Shown one piece after another: positions 19,612-28,278 of a DNA stretch of 64,000 bases. The notes beneath the pieces were generated by a model, which was not told where the DNA came from, searched no databases, and saw only the letters and a list, made by a program, of their open reading frames with translations. The stretch lies in NCBI GenBank assembly GCA_022573815.1, contig JACZTG010000008.1:30606-94605 (forward strand), in the 5' to 3' direction. The position numbers were made by a program, and so were the translations under genes. The stretch comes from Candidatus Neomarinimicrobiota bacterium (lineage in GTDB: Bacteria; Fidelibacterota; SORT01). Each line of letters starts with the position of its first letter. Positions within the stretch are counted from its first letter, which is position 1.

Positions 19612-20352
19612 TTAATTTAAATTTGCAATAGCCTTAAGTTGCGGTACGTCCGGAAGCGATGTATATACCCATGATGCGCCGGCGTTTTTTAACTGCTCCA
19701 TCTCTTTCTCGCCGTCATTACGGGCTATGCCTATCGCCCTGAATCCATTGTGTAGAGCGCATTCAACATCGAAGATAGTGTCGCCCACAACAAATACTTC
19801 ATCCATCCCGAATTTCTTTTTCCATAGCGTTTCCGCGCGCGCCACAGCTATAGGAGGTAATTCATTCCTGTCTGCTTCGTCACTTGCGTAAGCGCCCAAG
19901 TCAAAATATTTTTCTAATCCGAAAGGAGACAATTTTATCATTGCCGAGCGTTCCATATTTCCGGTAACTAATCCCAGATAAATATTGTCCACTTCGTACA
20001 ATTCCGGAAGGGATTCAGAAATGTCGCTGAATAGGATTTTATCTTCCGCGGAATGATATTCTTTTTCCAGTCGTTCGTAATAAACAGGAAAGAATTTTTC
20101 CATAGCATTAGGTATTTCAATGTCATTCAATCCCGCACGCTGCAGCATATTTTCGAGGATTTTAGGGTCTGTAAATCCGGCTACCTGGCGAACTTCCAAT
20201 GTCACTTCTTTACCGGTAAGCTCCCTAACGATTTCAATGAATATATTTCGGGCGGTTTTTCCGGTAGAAATCAGAGTACCGTCAATATCAAACAGGAATA
20301 AAGCTTTGGGACTATCCGACAAAGTTAAACTTGGTTTCCACAAACTCCACAA
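19612..20352 (-). CDS. HAD-superfamily hydrolase, phosphoglycolate phosphatase-like
   Basis: A 246-residue HAD hydrolase with all four motifs: LFLFDIDGTLIS (nucleophile Asp), LGLVTGN, a Lys in the KKKFGM region, and VFVVGDTIFDVECA. It should be a small-molecule phosphatase; phosphoglycolate is one possible substrate. The longest frame starts at a TTG overlapping the upstream gene by 28 bases. A later TTG at 20320-20322, just after that gene's stop, would give MSDSPKALF and is perhaps more natural. Confidence 0.85.
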   Translation of the reverse strand: MWSLWKPSLTLSDSPKALFLFDIDGTLISTGKTARNIFIEIVRELTGKEVTLEVRQVAGFTDPKILENMLQRAGLNDIEIPNAMEKFFPVYYERLEKEYHSAEDKILFSDISESLPELYEVDNIYLGLVTGNMERSAMIKLSPFGLEKYFDLGAYASDEADRNELPPIAVARAETLWKKKFGMDEVFVVGDTIFDVECALHNGFRAIGIARNDGEKEMEQLKNAGASWVYTSLPDVPQLKAIANLN

Positions 20353-20741
20353 AATGAAGCGTCACTGAATAGCGGATTACCACATTCCTTGCAAAAACCT
20401 GATTGCTCTTTTTCGGGAACGTTGTATTCGGAACTGACCGAATATTCCTTTTTCTCGCTGACGCCTTTTATAGAATCCAGCTCTTCCATCACCGCCATAG
20501 CTTTAGATCGATATGAGTTTGTAAGTTCCTCAAAATCAGCGTCATCAATTTTATCCATTTGATGATCGAGCTCTATATCCTTTATTTCCCTGATAAGACC
20601 GGACTTCTTTCTTTCCAGCTCCGCAATTGCGATAGCTTCATCGCTTCTTCTGTAGTCTACCTTATACTTTTCGCTCAGGACAGGACGAAGCAATATATAG
20701 ATAATGAACGCTACCAGCATTCCCATAATCAGAAATGTCAA
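20325..20741 (-). CDS. CcmI-like membrane protein with C-terminal zinc ribbon
   Basis: A 138-residue protein with an N-terminal membrane helix, then a helical stretch (IAELERKKSGLIREIKDIEL) of the kind seen in CcmI of cytochrome c maturation. It ends in a double-CxxC zinc ribbon (FCKECGNPLFSDASFCGVCG). The start codon is probably TTG. It lies ten bases after ccmH, where ccmI is normally found, which supports a role in handing apocytochrome c to the heme ligation machinery. A zinc ribbon on such a protein is unusual. Confidence 0.65.
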   Translation of the reverse strand: MTFLIMGMLVAFIIYILLRPVLSEKYKVDYRRSDEAIAIAELERKKSGLIREIKDIELDHQMDKIDDADFEELTNSYRSKAMAVMEELDSIKGVSEKKEYSVSSEYNVPEKEQSGFCKECGNPLFSDASFCGVCGNQV

Positions 20742-20751
20742 TCAATCCCCA

Positions 20752-21225
20752 CTAAAAATCGTCCAGCTCAGAATCCAACTTGTCTGAATATTCGTTAATC
20801 ACTTTATTTTTCCCCGGAGCATTTGCTACAGCTGCTTTTGCCGAGCTCGAAGACCAGCGTTTTAAAGTAATAATGATCAATGTGCCGAAACCTAATATTA
20901 ACAGAATCGGCATTCCCCATGCGGTGAGATAAAATCCTTCAGCCCTTGGAGTAGCCAATACTCTGTCCCCATAAGTTGATATAAACCGTGCCATAATTTC
21001 ATTCGATTCCATACCCTTGTCAATCAAATCTCTTATCTCTGTACGCATACGTTCCGCTGTGCCGCAGGAACAGGAGTAAAGGGCTAAATTAGGACAGGTA
21101 CCGCACTGACATGTAAGCTTGTGAATAACATCATCCGCGTTGGTTTTCGATTGTGACACTGCCACACTGCCGAACGGAAGAATCAGTAAATAACTTAATA
21201 TAATAAATTTATATATCGTTTTCAT
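20752..21225 (-). CDS. ccmH: Cytochrome c-type biogenesis protein CcmH
   Basis: Read from the ATG at 21225, because AAAGGG lies six bases ahead of it, whereas the earlier ATG directly touches that sequence. The 157-residue product has a signal peptide, the cysteine motif LTCQCGTCPNLALYSCSCGT (heme-ligation dithiol region), RTEIRDLIDKGMESNEIMA and a C-terminal membrane helix. CcmH reduces or presents apocytochrome c for heme attachment. The c-type hemes fused to cytochrome b at 26022-27668 are possible clients. No other ccm genes are in the window. Confidence 0.88.
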   Translation of the reverse strand: MKTIYKFIILSYLLILPFGSVAVSQSKTNADDVIHKLTCQCGTCPNLALYSCSCGTAERMRTEIRDLIDKGMESNEIMARFISTYGDRVLATPRAEGFYLTAWGMPILLILGFGTLIIITLKRWSSSSAKAAVANAPGKNKVINEYSDKLDSELDDF

Positions 21226-21281
21226 TTTCATCCCTTTCAGCTCAAATTTAACTCTTCATATAACATTTATCAACTTTATTA

Positions 21282-22226
21282 TTAACCTAATGAGTTACCG
21301 CAACTTCCGCAGAAATTCGCATCAACATCTGCTTTTTCTCCGCAATTAGAGCAGAATTTTGGAACTCTATCGGATCTATACTCCAATTTCTCAACGGGAA
21401 TTTTTCTCTCTTGATTATGACTCTGTACTTTCTGAGCGGCTCTTTTAGCGCCTGCTCTTTGAATTTTGCTCCTCTTTCCGCCGCCTTTTTTAATGTAAGA
21501 CTTAATAAGCAAACCAACTAACATCACGAGTACAATTGTGGAAATTATATTATATGCGCTCCATTTCCCGTCAGGGTTTTCTAATAATTGTAAACTTGTC
21601 TTTTTACTCGATTTAAAATAGCTCACGCTGACAGTTTTAATCTCGCCTGCTGCTACTTTACCTGTCAGGACTAAATGGTTGAGAATTCCTTTGCTGTCTG
21701 AAACAGTTCTGATGCTTGAGGGCTGTGTGATAAAATTCGTTGCGCTTATCGGCTGCTGAATTTCGTATGAAAAACTTTTTATCGGATAATACGATTTATA
21801 ATTATAGATAAACGATTTGTTCGATCCCAACTTTGGGAACGCTTTATAATAATATTCAATTGCAAAATCCCTTTCTTTTAAGAGGAATTTTACGTAGGTA
21901 TCACCTTCTTCTTTTTCAATATCGAAAGGGTCATGAATGTGGTCATTGGTCGGCGTAACAGATGCCACGTGCGGCTCAACGCCCGGAATGATGCTGAATT
22001 TAATTTTGACCGGCAATTTCACGTTCGCGCTTACGCTCCCTTTATACATCACAAGCACATTTTGATTATCATATTCTGACCAAAGAGATATCTTCATTGT
22101 TGAAATATGAATAGGATTTTCCTGAGCCAACACGACATTGCTATAATGCAATGATACGAACAGAATCATGTATATTATCAGATTTGATTTACTTTTCATC
22201 CTCCGCCCAAGTTTATAGATGAACAC
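21282..22226 (-). CDS. Exported membrane protein with C-terminal zinc ribbon, function unknown
   Basis: A 314-residue protein with a signal peptide (ending near VVLAQE), an extracytoplasmic beta-rich region (about 35-215), a membrane helix (about 230-247), a basic stretch, and a terminal zinc ribbon FCSNCGEKADVDANFCGSCG on the other side of the membrane. I use the GTG start with GGAG nine bases upstream. It directly follows the cusB-like gene (5 bases), where a cusA pump gene would usually be. I do not recognise the extracytoplasmic domain. Confidence 0.7.
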   Translation of the reverse strand: MFIYKLGRRMKSKSNLIIYMILFVSLHYSNVVLAQENPIHISTMKISLWSEYDNQNVLVMYKGSVSANVKLPVKIKFSIIPGVEPHVASVTPTNDHIHDPFDIEKEEGDTYVKFLLKERDFAIEYYYKAFPKLGSNKSFIYNYKSYYPIKSFSYEIQQPISATNFITQPSSIRTVSDSKGILNHLVLTGKVAAGEIKTVSVSYFKSSKKTSLQLLENPDGKWSAYNIISTIVLVMLVGLLIKSYIKKGGGKRSKIQRAGAKRAAQKVQSHNQERKIPVEKLEYRSDRVPKFCSNCGEKADVDANFCGSCGNSLG

Positions 22227-22231
22227 CGGTA

Positions 22232-23521
22232 CTACTCCATTTCCATATTCATATTCTCATCATTTGATTTTCTCTTCATCGCTCTTAACCTTTTCCTGAC
22301 GGCTTCTCTTAAGCTACTTTCGGAATCAAGCATAAACTGACCGGAAGTAACTACCATTTCATTTCCTGTAAGCCCGTCAAGAACCTCATAATATCCTCCT
22401 TCGCCGGAGACTCCAAGAGTAACTTCGCGAGGCTCGAATTTCCCCTTTCCATAAGAGATGAATACTATATCACGTTCTCCTGAATGTATAACAGATTCCT
22501 TCGGTATTACAATTGAGTTTTTTCTCTCTGCAGCTTTTATAACAATGTTAGCGTACATTCCCGGTTTAAGTTCACCATTTTCGTTATCGAACTCAAGCCT
22601 TACCTTTATTGTTCTTGTCTTAGAATCCAAATACGGATAGATATACGCTACCTTGCCTTTGAATTTCTTTCCCGGTATATAAGTAAGAGTCATTTCGGCT
22701 TCCTGCTGCTCTTCCAGCCAGGGCAACTCGAACTCATAAATATCTGCATAGACCCATACTTTTGATAGGTCGGCGATGGCGTAAAGATTCATCCCTTCAA
22801 CTACGCTCATTCCCGCTAAAGCCTTTTTTTCAACTACAATACCGTTAAAGGGAGAGTATAGGGTCATTACTTTGCTCACCTTACCGGTTCGTTCGAGCTT
22901 ATCTATCTGTTCCGAAGTTATATCCCAATTTGATAACCGGTCTCTTGTGGAACGCAAAAGTGCTTCAGAACCTACACTACTGGTGGTAAGGCTCGATAGC
23001 GCTGAGAGATATTCTTCCTGTGTTGAGACAAGTTCAGGACTGTAAATATCAAGCAACGCCTGGTTTTTTTTAACTCTCTGACCTGTAAAATTTACGTAGA
23101 GACGCTCAATCCAACCCTTGACCTTAGTGTGAATGTGAGTGTATCGTGTCTCGTCATAATCAACGAGCCCAATAGTTCTAATCTCTTTAAATATGCTGCG
23201 TATTTCAACCGGGGTTGTCATTATTCCGGTGTTCTGAACAACTGTAGGGTCAATTATTATCACTGATTCAGAACCTCCGCTCTTATCCTCATATACAGGC
23301 ACAAGGTCCATTCCCATAGGAGATTTACCCGGTCTATCACTGATGAAATTCGGGTCCATCGGAGCTACCCAGTATTTTATCTTTCGCTCATCCTGTTTCT
23401 GATCTTCATTATCAGGCACAGCATTTATTGTTTCTTCATGGTCATTGACAGCTGAATAATATCCGAATCCACCCAATATCACGATTATTCCTACAATTAT
23501 ATATATGGTTTTTCTTAACAT
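22232..23521 (-). CDS. Periplasmic adaptor of a CusB-type heavy-metal efflux system
   Basis: A 429-residue membrane-fusion protein. It has an N-terminal anchor, the CusB-type metal-binding lead segment YWVAPMDPNFISDRPGKS followed by PMGMDLVPVYED, a barrel-sandwich hybrid (KVKGWIERLYVNFTGQRVKK), a helical hairpin and a C-terminal region ending in Met-rich NENMNMEME. It would bridge an RND pump and an outer-membrane channel. The TolC-type channel is encoded 14 bases upstream, but no CusA-type pump follows. Substrate Cu or Ag is inferred from the family. Confidence 0.88.
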   Translation of the reverse strand: MLRKTIYIIVGIIVILGGFGYYSAVNDHEETINAVPDNEDQKQDERKIKYWVAPMDPNFISDRPGKSPMGMDLVPVYEDKSGGSESVIIIDPTVVQNTGIMTTPVEIRSIFKEIRTIGLVDYDETRYTHIHTKVKGWIERLYVNFTGQRVKKNQALLDIYSPELVSTQEEYLSALSSLTTSSVGSEALLRSTRDRLSNWDITSEQIDKLERTGKVSKVMTLYSPFNGIVVEKKALAGMSVVEGMNLYAIADLSKVWVYADIYEFELPWLEEQQEAEMTLTYIPGKKFKGKVAYIYPYLDSKTRTIKVRLEFDNENGELKPGMYANIVIKAAERKNSIVIPKESVIHSGERDIVFISYGKGKFEPREVTLGVSGEGGYYEVLDGLTGNEMVVTSGQFMLDSESSLREAVRKRLRAMKRKSNDENMNMEME

Positions 23522-23535
23522 TTTATCATCCCCAT

Positions 23536-24816
23536 CTACTTATTTATTCGGAAGCCGGCGACGGCTTCGATTGCCGCAATTGATTTTTCATAATCAGTTA
23601 ATATGCGATAGTAATTAATTCTGTAATTAAATAGCGTGACCTCATTATTCAGTAGCGTGATAAAATCCACTTTATCTACCTGATAACCTGATAGGGCGGA
23701 GTTAAAGCTTTGTTCTGCCTGAGGCAGCAGCCGCTCTTCATAAAGTGAAATCAGCTTTTTACCTTTCTCCACCTCAGCATAATAAATTTTAAGGTCTTGT
23801 TTAACATTATTAAAAAAATTATTATATATTTCCCGTTCCATCTGGGTTGCTGCTTCAGATTGCTCAACTTTACTCGATTGTCTGTTCCCGGGTTTTATCG
23901 GCAGGCTAAATCCCACAGTCATTGATATAAAGTCTGCACCCAGCAAATTCCCTCCGACCAACTCGTCCCGCTGTGTATATGCCACTCCGATCCCGAAATC
24001 CGGCATCTTAAGTTTTCGGGAATAATCAGCCAATCGTTCTTTACTTGCAATACGGTATCTTGCGGCTTTCAGCGCGGGTCTTTGTTCCTCTGCTAATTCA
24101 ATTAGTTCCATTTCAGTATATTCAAATTTCGTCGGAGTAAAAATTTCGATAACTTTGATAGGCGAATTAGAATCTCTGTTCATAAGAGTATTCAGCTTCG
24201 CGACAGATTTTACCCTCTTAAACTGTAATTTTATCAGCCGCTCCTCAAATTTGGAGAGTTCCACCTGAGCTTTTAATACGTCCTGCTGAATCCCCCTTCC
24301 TACTGAATATCTCGTTTCCGCAATATCGACAAATCTCGAGAGTAAATCGAGACTTTCATTCGTAATCTTAATAGACCAATCAATAGCGAATATATTATAG
24401 TAACTTTCCTTAACCCTTTTTACAAGGTATCCTTCGAGCTCGGAAATTTCCTCACTTACTGCCTCTGCTTCCGATAGTGCCGCCGCTTTTTTTGCGCCGA
24501 GTTTTCCGGGAAATGGAACTTGCTGCATGAGCGATACCTTTTTTCCTGTCATCGGCTCTCGATTGAAAGCAAAACTCTCATAGGGTATGTTCACTAATCC
24601 GAAAGTTATCATCGGATCCTTCCACGAACCGGCTTGTTTCGATATCTCTACGGCTCTTTTAGCCTTCCACTCCGCCGCCTTAAGAGACGGATGCGATTCT
24701 AATGCAACATTGATCGCTTCCTCGACAGAGATAACGTCGCTTTTGGGTTCCGACTCTTGCGCCGCCACTGTTGTCAGTGAGACGAAACTGATAATTACTA
24801 CAAATAAGTATTTCAC
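23536..24816 (-). CDS. TolC-family outer-membrane channel (CusC-like)
   Basis: A 426-residue TolC-family protein with a signal peptide (cleavage near VAAQE), paired coiled-coil halves, and family phrases such as SLMQQVPFPGKLGAKKA, RYSVGRGIQQDVLKAQVELS and the second-half GYQVDKVDFITLLNNEVTL. The start is GTG with GGGG upstream. It lies just ahead of the adaptor gene. A perfect 18-bp palindrome lies about 30 bases upstream of its start codon, where a metal-responsive repressor could act. Confidence 0.92.
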   Translation of the reverse strand: MKYLFVVIISFVSLTTVAAQESEPKSDVISVEEAINVALESHPSLKAAEWKAKRAVEISKQAGSWKDPMITFGLVNIPYESFAFNREPMTGKKVSLMQQVPFPGKLGAKKAAALSEAEAVSEEISELEGYLVKRVKESYYNIFAIDWSIKITNESLDLLSRFVDIAETRYSVGRGIQQDVLKAQVELSKFEERLIKLQFKRVKSVAKLNTLMNRDSNSPIKVIEIFTPTKFEYTEMELIELAEEQRPALKAARYRIASKERLADYSRKLKMPDFGIGVAYTQRDELVGGNLLGADFISMTVGFSLPIKPGNRQSSKVEQSEAATQMEREIYNNFFNNVKQDLKIYYAEVEKGKKLISLYEERLLPQAEQSFNSALSGYQVDKVDFITLLNNEVTLFNYRINYYRILTDYEKSIAAIEAVAGFRINK

Positions 24817-24843
24817 GATAATTTTAACCCCATTCTTTTACTA

Positions 24844-24861
24844 ATTCGCATATATGCGAAT
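24844..24861. promoter_or_regulatory. Perfect 18-bp palindrome, probable operator of the efflux genes
   Basis: ATTCGCATATATGCGAAT reads the same on both strands. It lies between the efflux channel start (24816) and the hairpin after the upstream gene, where a repressor would block transcription. Dyads of this size and AT-rich centre are typical of ArsR/SmtB or similar metal-sensing repressors. The regulator gene is not in the window. Confidence 0.6.
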
Positions 24862-24869
24862 ATTTTAAA

Positions 24870-24891
24870 GATTTCCCGTAAGAGGGAAATC
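24870..24891 (-). terminator. Stem-loop between small secreted protein and efflux genes
   Basis: GATTTCCC (24870-24877) pairs with GGGAAATC (24884-24891) around a 6-base loop. On the minus strand it is followed by TTTAAAAT. It lies 24 bases after the stop of the 24915-25319 gene, so it could terminate that transcript ahead of the efflux promoter. Confidence 0.5.
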
Positions 24892-24914
24892 AAACAGTCT
24901 GAAAGATGGCGGCG

Positions 24915-25319
24915 TTAAATCAAGAAAGCTGAATCAAGAAGATAAATGGCATTAGCTGTGATACTTAAGAAATTATTAGACAAATCATTCTCGAGTCGAA
25001 ACTTAGGAAATGCTTCTTCGATGTGAAAACTATTTTTCTCCGAGAATAAAATATTTTTAACTGATTTTGTTTTAATCAGCTGTCTATACTCATCTACATT
25101 AAAAGTCAGTTCATCATCACACCCTTGTGCTGACTGCACTGAAATTCCCATTTTGACCATATGACAACATTGAGTCATAATCATTTTCATCTGAGAGTGA
25201 TCATTACAATCTTCAATGCACCTGATATCCGCTAACACTCCTGCCATAGGAGAGAGTATTAGAAGTATCAAGAGGAATGCCCTTGTGAGTGTAAGATTCA
25301 TATAATTTGCGTTTTTCAT
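24915..25319 (-). CDS. Small exported Cys/Met/His-containing protein, possible metal binder
   Basis: A 134-residue protein with a signal peptide (hydrophobic 13-29, cleavage near VLADI). The mature N-terminus carries clustered metal-ligand residues, CIEDCNDHSQMKMIMTQCCH followed by MVKM. The rest is not recognisable. It lies just upstream of the CusC/CusB-like genes on the same strand but is separated from them by a stem-loop and a palindrome. Small proteins of this kind often accompany copper efflux loci. A copper- or silver-binding role is inference only. Confidence 0.6.
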   Translation of the reverse strand: MKNANYMNLTLTRAFLLILLILSPMAGVLADIRCIEDCNDHSQMKMIMTQCCHMVKMGISVQSAQGCDDELTFNVDEYRQLIKTKSVKNILFSEKNSFHIEEAFPKFRLENDLSNNFLSITANAIYLLDSAFLI

Positions 25320-25551
25320 ATCTCGGCTTAATATACTTATTTTCAGTGATATTGCAAGCTTTTGCGCTAATCAGAGCAATAAAATTCACTTTATTTTTAA
25401 TAATAGTGTAGCGTTTAAGAATAAACTGCCATAATGATTCGATAGTTTTAGTATTATCGAATTATTAAAATAAATAGTAAATTCATCTATGTTATTCCGC
25501 TTAAAGAACCGTTGGAGAATATCAATCTGTTTTTAAACGGGAATCTTGATT

Positions 25552-26004
25552 ATGTATGTTGAAAACGTTTTAAACCCGGTAATCCTTAAAGCCACAATAG
25601 ATGATATTGAACCGCTGAGCAAGCTCCTCAGAAAAGAGAACCTTCCGCCCGACGATATTGAAAAATGGATAGACTTTTTTTTAGTGCTGAAGAATGACAA
25701 CATCACAATCGGGGGTGTCGGACTTGAAGTTTGGGGGGAAATCGGATTATTCAGGTCGTTTGTAATTGCCGGAGAATACAGGGCTAAAGGTTTCGGGAAA
25801 GAGCTTTATGACGCTATAATGCACGAAGCAAAAAAGATGAAGCTCGAGAGCGTAGTTCTTCTCGCCAAAGGCGCCGTTGGTTTTTTTGAAAAGAACGGGT
25901 TCAGATTCATCACAAGAAAAGAAGTTCCGTCGGAAGTTAAAAACTCGGTTCAATTCAATCTTAAAGAATGTGAAACATACAGCGTTATGCTAAAAGATCT
26001 CTGA
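25552..26004 (+). CDS. GNAT-family N-acetyltransferase, ArsN2-like
   Basis: A 150-residue GNAT protein. The acetyl-CoA motif A is RAKGFGKELYDAI, preceded by the beta strand GLFRSFVIAGEY. The later part, GAVGFFEKNGFRFITRKEVP followed by VKNSVQF, matches the ArsN2 group often found with arsenic or metal resistance genes. I choose the ATG at 25552 over a TTG six bases earlier, because GGGA sits nine bases before it. It is divergent from the small metal-locus protein. The substrate is unknown. Confidence 0.75.
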   Translation: MYVENVLNPVILKATIDDIEPLSKLLRKENLPPDDIEKWIDFFLVLKNDNITIGGVGLEVWGEIGLFRSFVIAGEYRAKGFGKELYDAIMHEAKKMKLESVVLLAKGAVGFFEKNGFRFITRKEVPSEVKNSVQFNLKECETYSVMLKDL

Positions 26005-26021
26005 TGCCTAACGACGAATAA

Positions 26022-27668
26022 CTATTTATCTATATAGTACATCAAATCTGTTAATGCGTTCAACTCGTTTTCAGGGAGTCTGCTGAATTTCGGCATTATA
26101 CTCGCAGGCACAAATTTTTGCGGGTCTATAAGATGTTCGTAGATATAATTCCGGTCATATTTTTTTGTGACCCCTGCTAAGTTCGGACCAAACCCGGGTG
26201 TTTCACTTTCAATCGCATGGCAGACACCACAGTTATAATTCAAGAACAAATTAGCGGCGAATGTGATATTATCCGGTGTTTCTAAAAGTTGGCTCTTCTG
26301 AGGAGTTGACAGCCTTGCGACAAATGAAGTTAACGCCGCGGATTGATCGGTTCTGAACTTAACTTCTTCAATTTCGGGGGATGGTTTTATGAAGTGTGCC
26401 GCTTTCCATTTATCATCAAACTTTCCGGCAGATTTTAAAAGGTCTGATTTTCCGGTTCCGTTAACTCCGCCGATGTTGTGGCATTGAACGCATGAACCGT
26501 TCTCATAAATATACCTTCCCGCCAACTCGAAAGGCTGAATTCTTGTGGAGGTTTCCTTATCAGGTGAAGCGGAATCATTGACAGACGATGGCTTCACAGC
26601 AATCACATCATCATAAGAACCTAATAAAGTGAGCACTCCCACGGCAATAAGAGCAAATGACATTAAAGTTAGGGCTAATTTCCGGTCTTTCAATTTTCTT
26701 GATCTGTTTTTATCGTAAAACGGCAGCAGCATTAGTGCGAGTACTCCTATTGTTGGTATTATTATTGTTCCTATTATTTCGAGATTGCCCGGAAAATATT
26801 TTTGAAGTTGATACATCGAAAGAAAATACCATTCGGGTTTCGGTACGTATGATGTATCGGTGGGATTTGCGATATCTTCAAGAGGCGCTTCAAAGTATAT
26901 TGCAAATCCTGAAAGCAATATAAATACGATAAGTATTGCAATTCCATCTTTCAGGAGCTGATCGGGCCAGAAATGAGATGTGTATTTCACTTCTTCACCC
27001 TCTGATTTGAACGGCGGAGTGATTCCCTGTCTTTTTTGCAAAAATACGTGTATGGCGACTGCTCCTGCCGTCAAAATGGGAAGCACTATGGTATGAAGCG
27101 AATAGAAATGTGAAAGTGTCACCGCACCGATTATCTCTCCCCCCTGCAGAATCTTTTGTATGATCTCTCCAAATACGGGAGCAGTGCCCGATATATTCAG
27201 AGTTACCACAGTAGCCCAATACGCCTTTTGATCCCATGGAAGAAGGTAGCCGGTTAGCCCGAAAGCAAGAACGAGATTAAGCAGTACGACTCCGAATATC
27301 CACGTCAACTCTCGCGGGTATTTATATGCGGCGTAAAGAAAAGTCCTTAACAGATGAATAACGACAAATACCACAAAAAAACTCGAACCCCAATGATGAA
27401 GCCCGCGAACGAAGCTGCCTAAAAATAGCTCGTTCTGAATATAATTTACGCTTAGATGAGCCGCTTCGGGAGTACCGGCATAAAACATTGAGAGGAATAT
27501 GCCCGTTGCAGCTTGCAGGATGAAAAGAAAGAGAGAGATACTGCCGAATATGTGTGTCCAGCCCACTCCTTCAGCAAGCGGTTCGTCGAGGAGCTCCTTA
27601 AATCCTTTTTTAAGATGGAGACGTTCATCCACCCAGTTGATTATTGTGTTAATCACTTTATGCGACAC
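26022..27668 (-). CDS. Cytochrome b fused to a di-heme cytochrome c tail
   Basis: A 548-residue quinol oxidase subunit. Residues 1-215 are a cytochrome b domain with heme ligands H91/H105 and H192/H207; the 15-residue step of the second pair is b6-like. PKPEWYF (277-282) opens the subunit IV-like part, with helices to about 350. The tail carries two CxxCH sites, C393-VQC-H397 and C480-GVC-H484, with MPKF as a likely axial Met. Electrons would pass from quinol through b hemes and Rieske to the fused c hemes. Its start overlaps the Rieske stop by 11 bases. Confidence 0.94.
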   Translation of the reverse strand: MSHKVINTIINWVDERLHLKKGFKELLDEPLAEGVGWTHIFGSISLFLFILQAATGIFLSMFYAGTPEAAHLSVNYIQNELFLGSFVRGLHHWGSSFFVVFVVIHLLRTFLYAAYKYPRELTWIFGVVLLNLVLAFGLTGYLLPWDQKAYWATVVTLNISGTAPVFGEIIQKILQGGEIIGAVTLSHFYSLHTIVLPILTAGAVAIHVFLQKRQGITPPFKSEGEEVKYTSHFWPDQLLKDGIAILIVFILLSGFAIYFEAPLEDIANPTDTSYVPKPEWYFLSMYQLQKYFPGNLEIIGTIIIPTIGVLALMLLPFYDKNRSRKLKDRKLALTLMSFALIAVGVLTLLGSYDDVIAVKPSSVNDSASPDKETSTRIQPFELAGRYIYENGSCVQCHNIGGVNGTGKSDLLKSAGKFDDKWKAAHFIKPSPEIEEVKFRTDQSAALTSFVARLSTPQKSQLLETPDNITFAANLFLNYNCGVCHAIESETPGFGPNLAGVTKKYDRNYIYEHLIDPQKFVPASIMPKFSRLPENELNALTDLMYYIDK

Positions 27669-28173
27669 TCGCTTTGTAATCTATCGTTTTACCGATTATC
27701 AGTTTCCCGTTAGCGATTTTAGTTTTATGTCTCATCAACGGCTTGGGTGGAGGTCCGCCGATAACAATTCCCGATTTATCATAAAGACCGCCATGACACG
27801 GGCATGCAAAGCTTCCCCTCTCACTGTCGAACGAAACGGTACAGCCGAGATGAGTGCAAATTGGCGATATAGCAACAAGTTCCCCTGCCGATTTATATAC
27901 CCAAACGGTAGCGGACGCTTTTTTCAGATTCCATCCGTCCTTCAAATTTATATCGTACTTTACGGCGACAGGTTCGGATGAGTTGAAATCCTTTGCAGCT
28001 CCAACATCTATCCATTCTTCTCTGGACTTTTTAAACGCAGGCGAAATAAAAAAAGATATAAGAGGCAGTCCCACTATAAAAGTCAGTAAGCCGTAAACTC
28101 CTACGGTTATTTTTTTGAGAAAGCCTCTTCTTGAATTTGCTGTTTCCATATTATCATTATCGGTCCAATTCAT
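27658..28173 (-). CDS. Rieske [2Fe-2S] protein of the quinol:cytochrome c complex
   Basis: A 171-residue Rieske protein with a twin-Arg-like start (NSRRGFLKKITVG), one membrane anchor (about 22-45) and the cluster motifs C106-T-H108-LGC111 and C124-P-C126-H127. The cluster ligands and the disulfide pair are all present, and GGPPPKPL follows. It is the first gene of a two-gene operon with the fused cytochrome b/c protein. Together they form a compact bc-type complex in the inner membrane. Confidence 0.95.
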   Translation of the reverse strand: MNWTDNDNMETANSRRGFLKKITVGVYGLLTFIVGLPLISFFISPAFKKSREEWIDVGAAKDFNSSEPVAVKYDINLKDGWNLKKASATVWVYKSAGELVAISPICTHLGCTVSFDSERGSFACPCHGGLYDKSGIVIGGPPPKPLMRHKTKIANGKLIIGKTIDYKASVA

Positions 28174-28278
28174 TGCTTATCTATCAATTCCTTTCTGTTT
28201 CAGGTCGCTTATTTCTATCTACAGCGTAAGAAACGAATAGATAGAATAAAAAAATGTAATATGGTTTACAAGTTAAGA

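Noticed and set aside
25546-25551. TTG start of the acetyltransferase
   Set aside because: Spacing to the ribosome-binding site fits the ATG at 25552 better.
27499-27981. Plus-strand frame across the cytochrome b/Rieske junction
   Set aside because: Both real genes on the minus strand have full motif sets, so this is a shadow.
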